A stretch of DNA of 64,000 nucleotides from Siderastrea siderea (Eukaryota; Cnidaria; Anthozoa; Scleractinia; Rhizangiidae). A program made the position numbers and the translations under genes. Positions 59,566 to 64,000 of this stretch are shown in pieces (within the stretch, counting starts at the first letter, position 1; each line of letters starts with the position of its first letter). The stretch covers positions 38,058,304 to 38,122,303 of the forward strand of contig OZ034971.1 of NCBI GenBank assembly GCA_964030785.1, in the 5' to 3' direction. A model generated the notes under the pieces. It ran no database searches. It saw only the letters and a list, made by a program, of their open reading frames with translations, and was not told the origin of the DNA.

Positions 59566-59937
59566 AGGGGCATAGTCACGAGGATTTCGCAGATTTTTGG
59601 TCAAAACTGAGCTAAGACTATCGGTAGCTAAATTTATCCTGCCCAACATCGTGTTTGAACATTTAAAGGAACATATTAATTAATGTCATTAAGGGAAAAC
59701 AAACCATGTCCGTTTAATATCGATTTAATGTCAACACGCTCAAAGAATTTGAAAAGTTTAGCCTAATTTTTTCAAGTTGGAATCCATTTCCATCTGGGCC
59801 ATCCGTAGCAACAGACGACAGAAACGTTTCAGTGAAGTAATAGTTTTATAGTCTTTGGTAACAAAACTAGACCATTCTTTGAGGACATATTCTTGATTTT
59901 TAATTAAAGCGAACTAAAATAGCATGAATATGCCTCT
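59566..59937. mobile_element. TTAA-flanked MITE cutting a LINE ORF1
   Basis: The ends AGGGGCATAGTCACG and, inverted, AGAGGCATATTCATG match at about 11 of 15 positions and are flanked by TTAA (59562-59565 and 59938-59941). The LINE ORF1 reading frame on the minus strand runs into it at 59941 and picks up a chimaeric end. Confidence 0.55.
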
Positions 59938-59941
59938 TTAA

Positions 59942-60640
59942 GCTTGCTGACTTAAGGTGTTTCCTGGCCTTGTAAAGTTCACTTTTGGCCCTGTAAGACC
60001 GAAAACGTACTATGATTGGTCGTGGATCACCGCTAGATCTTCGTGTAGCCACTGTGTGGCAGATATCGATGTCGTTATTGGCGATATGTACGTTAAGAAC
60101 TTTCTCAAGCTTGATTATTTTTCCGGGAAGGTTTTCTTCCGAAGACTCGCAAAGGCCTTGAATTTCAAGATTGTGTTTTCTAGTGTACTGCTCTAAGTCG
60201 TCTTTTTGATTTATTGCAGCTCCGAGGTCGTTTTTAAATCCCTCTAGGTCGTCATTCATAGGGCAGCAATTTCTTCTTCTGCATTGCGTACTGCTTTTTT
60301 AAGCGAGCTCACCTCCTTCTTCAGCGTTTTGTTCTCCGTTTCCAAGCTTTCTACTTTGCCAATATGAAATTCTAAGGACTTCTGAAGTTCTTCCTGCTGG
60401 TTACGCAGTGCTCTGTTTTCTTTAAGAGGCTCGTCAGTGTTTCTTTGTATGTTGTTTTGCGCGATCCAGATACTTGACAGATCGGCATGTTCGGCCATGT
60501 GCTCTGCGGTCTTCGCGGATTTAATTGGAAGGATTTCGGGTGAGCTGCTGCTGCTACGCTTTTCACCTCGCTTTCCTCCGATGATAAGAGGGTGTCTCCT
60601 TCGCTTTCGCCTAATTTTTCAGCGATTACGTTGTGATGCG
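59942..60640 (-). pseudogene. L1/Tx1-type LINE ORF1 relic
   Basis: The minus strand encodes a Ser-rich N-terminus, then a coiled coil (ENRALRNQQEELQKSLEF ... ETENKTLKKEVSSLKKAV), then an RRM-like part (EQYTRKHNLEIQGL) and a C-terminal block (PRPIIVRFRSYRAKSELYKA). This is the layout of LINE ORF1 RNA-binding chaperones. Frames break at about 60257 (ATGA overlap) and near 60550. The end is cut by the MITE at 59937. No ORF2 follows. It is inactive. Confidence 0.75.
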
Positions 60641-61356
60641 GAAATTTAGCAAGGGTGACTACTCAAAAAACGCTGCCGTCCAAGTTCGAACATGTGCGCA
60701 TGTGCCCAATGTGATCGTTTTTGCAATAAAGTGTTCTGGCATATGAAAGTTACAAAAAAAGAAACCAAGATAATGAAGACGAAATATTTTTGAAAGCCAT
60801 GCAAGTCGATTTTGGTAATACTTAAAGTTTAATGAATTTCAAGAAAGACTAAAAGATGGCATTAAATGGATATTCGGAGTAGAGTGTTTGCTTTACGATT
60901 CAATTTGGAAATTTTATCTTAACCTAGTGAGCAACGTCGTCAGAAAAAAAGGACGAGCCAAAAGACATACAACTTAAGTCAACTATAACTTGTTCTCGGG
61001 TACTACGTTATCCGAAAACGAGTATCCTTTTATTTCATTTTTTGGTAATTTAGCCACGTCGCCTACCCACGTAGGCGATTCCGTATTTCAAGATAAATTC
61101 TGTTCAAAGCGTTTCTTTTGCGTTGCCAGTTATAACGTTGTCATTCAGCTTTGGACACGTGCCGCCAAAGGAAACCTTAAAGACTTCCTCGCTGTGAAAT
61201 GCATGATGTTATCACATAATTATTCTTCCCATGAACTGTTCTGTTCCAAGACATTTGAGGGTGCCTACATTTCTGACTATACAAACTTGGAAAATAGAAT
61301 ATAATAAAAGCTTACCACTTCGAATGCTGAATTTTCTCTTCTTCTTACAATTTCAG
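60641..61356. other. No gene recognised
   Basis: AT-rich spacer upstream of the candidate exon at 61357. A plus-strand frame at 60990-61304 (104 codons) carries no recognised motif. Confidence 0.35.
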
Positions 61357-61554
61357 CTCCTCAGTAAAGGAAGAACTGTTCATGATGTGATCTCACAGGC
61401 TCCAACAGTAAAATCCACAAATTATTCAGTAACATTTGAAATTTGTAATCCAGTGTATAGTAAAACTGGCGACTTACATTCATCCCTTCCGGGAAGGATA
61501 CGCGAGGACTCAAATGCGTATCTAGCTGAGGAGATGTGTCATCAACCTCGGTAA
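61357..61554 (+). CDS. Candidate terminal exon, product unknown
   Basis: A strong acceptor (TTCTTCTTACAATTTCAG at 61356) opens a frame starting LLSKGRTVHDVISQAPTVKS. It contains FEICNPVYSKTGDLHSS and ends ...EEMCHQPR with TAA at 61554. A GTAAAA donor-like site overlaps the stop (CCTCG|GTAAAA at 61550/61551), so it could instead be an internal exon. The family was not recognised. In phase terms it could follow the exon at 55943-56095. Confidence 0.3.
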   Translation, partial: LLSKGRTVHDVISQAPTVKSTNYSVTFEICNPVYSKTGDLHSSLPGRIREDSNAYLAEEMCHQPR

Positions 61555-62236
61555 AATTGGTAACAAATGTTGAGTTGGCCATTGTTTCAGAAAAAGCATA
61601 TGGAAGAAAATTGTTCAGCCCATTACTTAATGTCTACTTCAACTTGAGGTATACGTTGTATACTAGGTTTGCACCCAAATTGTGCCCCCTTAAAATATAG
61701 GTTAAAACGTCTACTAAGTTAGTGGAACAAAAAGGGCTGTAAAACTCACGTGGATGATAAAATAGCAACTGCCAATTGCTACTAAATAGTTCGATAATCT
61801 ACTTCATTCCTAATAACGGTGGCAGCGAAACATTTTTACGACATTTGAGCCAAATACACGCAATGCAATGGAATCAAAAGCTTCACTACTTCCTATCTAC
61901 GACATGACTAATCTATTAGATGAGTTTGCCGAAAATTCATTCTTGATTTTAACACAGAAGCAAAAGACACTAAGAACAAATTATTGTGTAAGTGACTGTT
62001 TTGAAACGAAAATCGTAGCTAATAATAACCTAAAACAGACTTGAAATTTTCTCTCTGTTTTCTTTGCGAAACATTCCTCTTTGTTTCTCTCTTTTCTTTA
62101 TATTACCATTTGTGTTCTGTATCGTGAGTTTTAAGTGCAGAAATTTAAATGATTCCTCTGGGTGGATTTAAGAAACTAAGAAACGATGATCTCAAATTGA
62201 GAAACTATTTTAAATATTTCATTAAATAAAATTTAA

Positions 62237-62433
62237 TGAAAATCAAGAAGAAATCAAGCAGAACATGCCACCAGTTGCAGATCACGATCGAAACGTAACC
62301 GGAGTCACATTTGTGGACGATAGTGAAGTTGCAGTTGTTGCTGTTTGTGAAATGACCCCGGGGGGGTACTCCTTATAATGGCAACTGGTGGCATATTCTG
62401 CTTGATTTCTTCTTGATTTTCAGTCACTGAGTG
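62237..62433. repeat. Hairpin with 40-base arms
   Basis: AATCAAGAAGAAATCAAGCA followed by GAACATGCCACCAGTTGC on the left pairs almost perfectly with its complement ending at about 62433. The loop holds GACCCCGGGGGGGTACTCC. The right arm overlaps the minus-strand frame 62583-62305, which looks protein-like (KKLVDRYRPVRQRTVRSEPT) but has no recognised domain. Confidence 0.65.
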
Positions 62434-63285
62434 GTCTTGTGAATCCTCATGGAATATCACCTTCGTACAAGAAGGTTGACTGGAATATACTGCTGGCGGC
62501 AGAGCTCCTGCTCTGTCTTTGGTGGGCTCACTGCGCACTGTTCTTTGCCTCACAGGACGATATCTGTCAACCAACTTCTTCATGGCCCAAGAAATGCTGC
62601 CACGGCTGCCACGCTGGATTGCTTTGCAAGGTCAAACGTGACCCTACTTCTGTGCCTTTCGAAAGCAGAATCCTCTCCGCTTCTATAGAAGCTCACTAGA
62701 ACTTTAACAACACCGGATGCCGCCACGTTGTTTCTTGGCTTTTGACCGATTTGTCCTCGAGTTCCAACCTCGTCGATCCCAGTTTGCACGCGACTTTGAC
62801 CAAAAGATCGCGGGCTCTTGGTACGCTATTGGTCTTTAGGGCATGGGTAGAAAAAAGAGACTACTGCCTCTTTAAACTGCCCCTTTGAGCATAGGCTAAA
62901 AGTTAGAGCAGCATGGCGATTGAGTGATTTTATTAGCGTTTTCAGCAGAGCAGCTAAGTATTTACAATGCTAAAAGATTATGATTTTTTTTTTACGAAAA
63001 ACCTTCTAAACGCTAAACAGTATTTTCTCCGAAAACATTAAACATTAAAATATTGGCCAATTTAACAGCAAACACTAAAAATTGTGGGCAAATAACACTA
63101 AACACTAAACCCCATTCAGACCCTCCTATAGGACTGATTTAAGAGATACTAGTTTTATTTCAGGATATCGGTTCGATCTTATCTTTCAAATGCACTATAT
63201 ATCTACCATTGGATTGAAAATGTTATGTAGAATGTTTTACTAACGATGTGGCCAACACGGCTTTTTTAAAAAGGTTGTAAGTCTA

Positions 63286-63357
63286 ATAAGTAAAGTAAAG
63301 TAAAGTAAAGTAAAGTAAAGTAAAGTAAAGTAAAGTAAAGTAAAGTAAAGTAAAGTA
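63286..63357. repeat. (AAGTA)n microsatellite
   Basis: About fourteen copies of the pentamer AAGTA (TAAAG in another phase), nearly perfect. Confidence 0.95.
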
Positions 63358-64000
63358 AGCAAACAGACATATAACTGACTGTGAGGTAAAAAAAGGTGTG
63401 TTTTAGTGTTCCACTGGGGAAAAGGTCACCATCAGCTTTTTCGCTTACGTGTTAGCCGCATGCGTTTTTAGCATCTACAGTGCCTAACCTGTTCTCACAA
63501 TTTGCCTGAGACATCCGTTTTACTTAAGTTTAACGCTGTAGAGCGTTTTAAGACCAAAGTAATTCTTAACCACTTTTAGAAGGTTTGTCGGACAAGACGA
63601 CAAAAATGTAAACATAAAACATACAGATTGCGCTTGGTTCATTGGTAGAGAATTGTACTTGAAAAGGTATCCTGCAATATGGGAAAACTGAAAACGTGAC
63701 GACACACTCTCAAAAGTATCTATATCTCTAAGATTTGAACGGTAACATCTTTTGTCAAGAATCTCGAATGCACAGAGGTCAATTGCAATAGCCGGAAGAT
63801 CTTTCACAGGCTAGAAATCGATGACATTCTCCACAAAAAATGTTCTAACTCGGCTCTAAGACAAATTGCTGATAACACAAAGCATGGTATTTAGCTGACC
63901 ATATCGACTGACGTAATACGTCAACCAGTGTGTTGACAATTGTGGTCGGGCTGAACTCAAAACGTTTCTCCGCCATATTCTAACCTCACACGTGATCACC

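Larger units (their letters stand above)
62165..64000. repeat. Paralogous upstream block, right copy
   Basis: Matches 12165-13030 in three collinear parts (see that entry). Between the first two parts, 62246-63127 is unrelated sequence with a hairpin and a protein-like frame. Between the second and third lies the (AAGTA)n microsatellite region. The copy runs off the window edge. Confidence 0.7.

Noticed and set aside
63630..63675. TGGTTCATTGGTAGAGAATT considered as part of a tRNA-Gly gene
   Set aside because: Only the A-box region resembles tRNA; there is no B box and no cloverleaf.

Overview
This is AT-rich nuclear DNA from an animal. Spliced genes with AATAAA signals are sparse, and most of the window is nested transposable elements. 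The repeat mix (Penelope-like, CR1/L2-like LINEs, many hairpin MITEs, fold-back elements) and the small secreted DNRLRE-type genes fit a cnidarian, most likely a stony coral. That placement is inference; no species marker is present.

Layout. 1-4.2 kb: no recognisable gene, one dispersed repeat twice. 4.2-6 kb: a single-exon carbohydrate sulfotransferase (+). 7.3-8.8 kb: a LINE tail and a hAT-like element. 9.3-21.8 kb: two tandem paralogous secreted DNRLRE/CBM96-like genes (-), each with two coding exons, a 351-base first coding segment, a likely untranslated leader exon and a clean poly(A) signal; a broken cysteine-rich exon sits in the intron of the second. 23.9-35.7 kb: an 11.7-kb fold-back element with 3.4-kb inverted arms, a 6-bp target duplication and a 65-bp minisatellite core, itself carrying a CACTA-like insertion that carries a Harbinger-like MITE. 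35.9-46 kb: a TAAAA-flanked element, a TTAA fold-back split by a 5'-inverted LINE, and related copies of a ~2-kb repeat, one holding a TAA-flanked insertion. 46-52.5 kb: a Penelope-like relic beside a second TTAA fold-back whose arms show that a 200-N gap is probably spurious. 53.3-56.1 kb: a broken kelch-like gene (-) and a divergent unrecognised first exon (+). 56.2-64 kb: another copy of the 2-kb repeat, a LINE ORF1 relic, a candidate terminal exon, and a degraded copy of the region upstream of the first DNRLRE-like gene.

The only intact, recognisable cellular genes are the sulfotransferase and the two DNRLRE-like genes. The first is expected in the Golgi and the other two are expected to be secreted; nothing in the sequence shows that they act together. 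The most unusual content is the architecture of the fold-back elements. Alignments, splice sites and family calls were made by eye without database searches.
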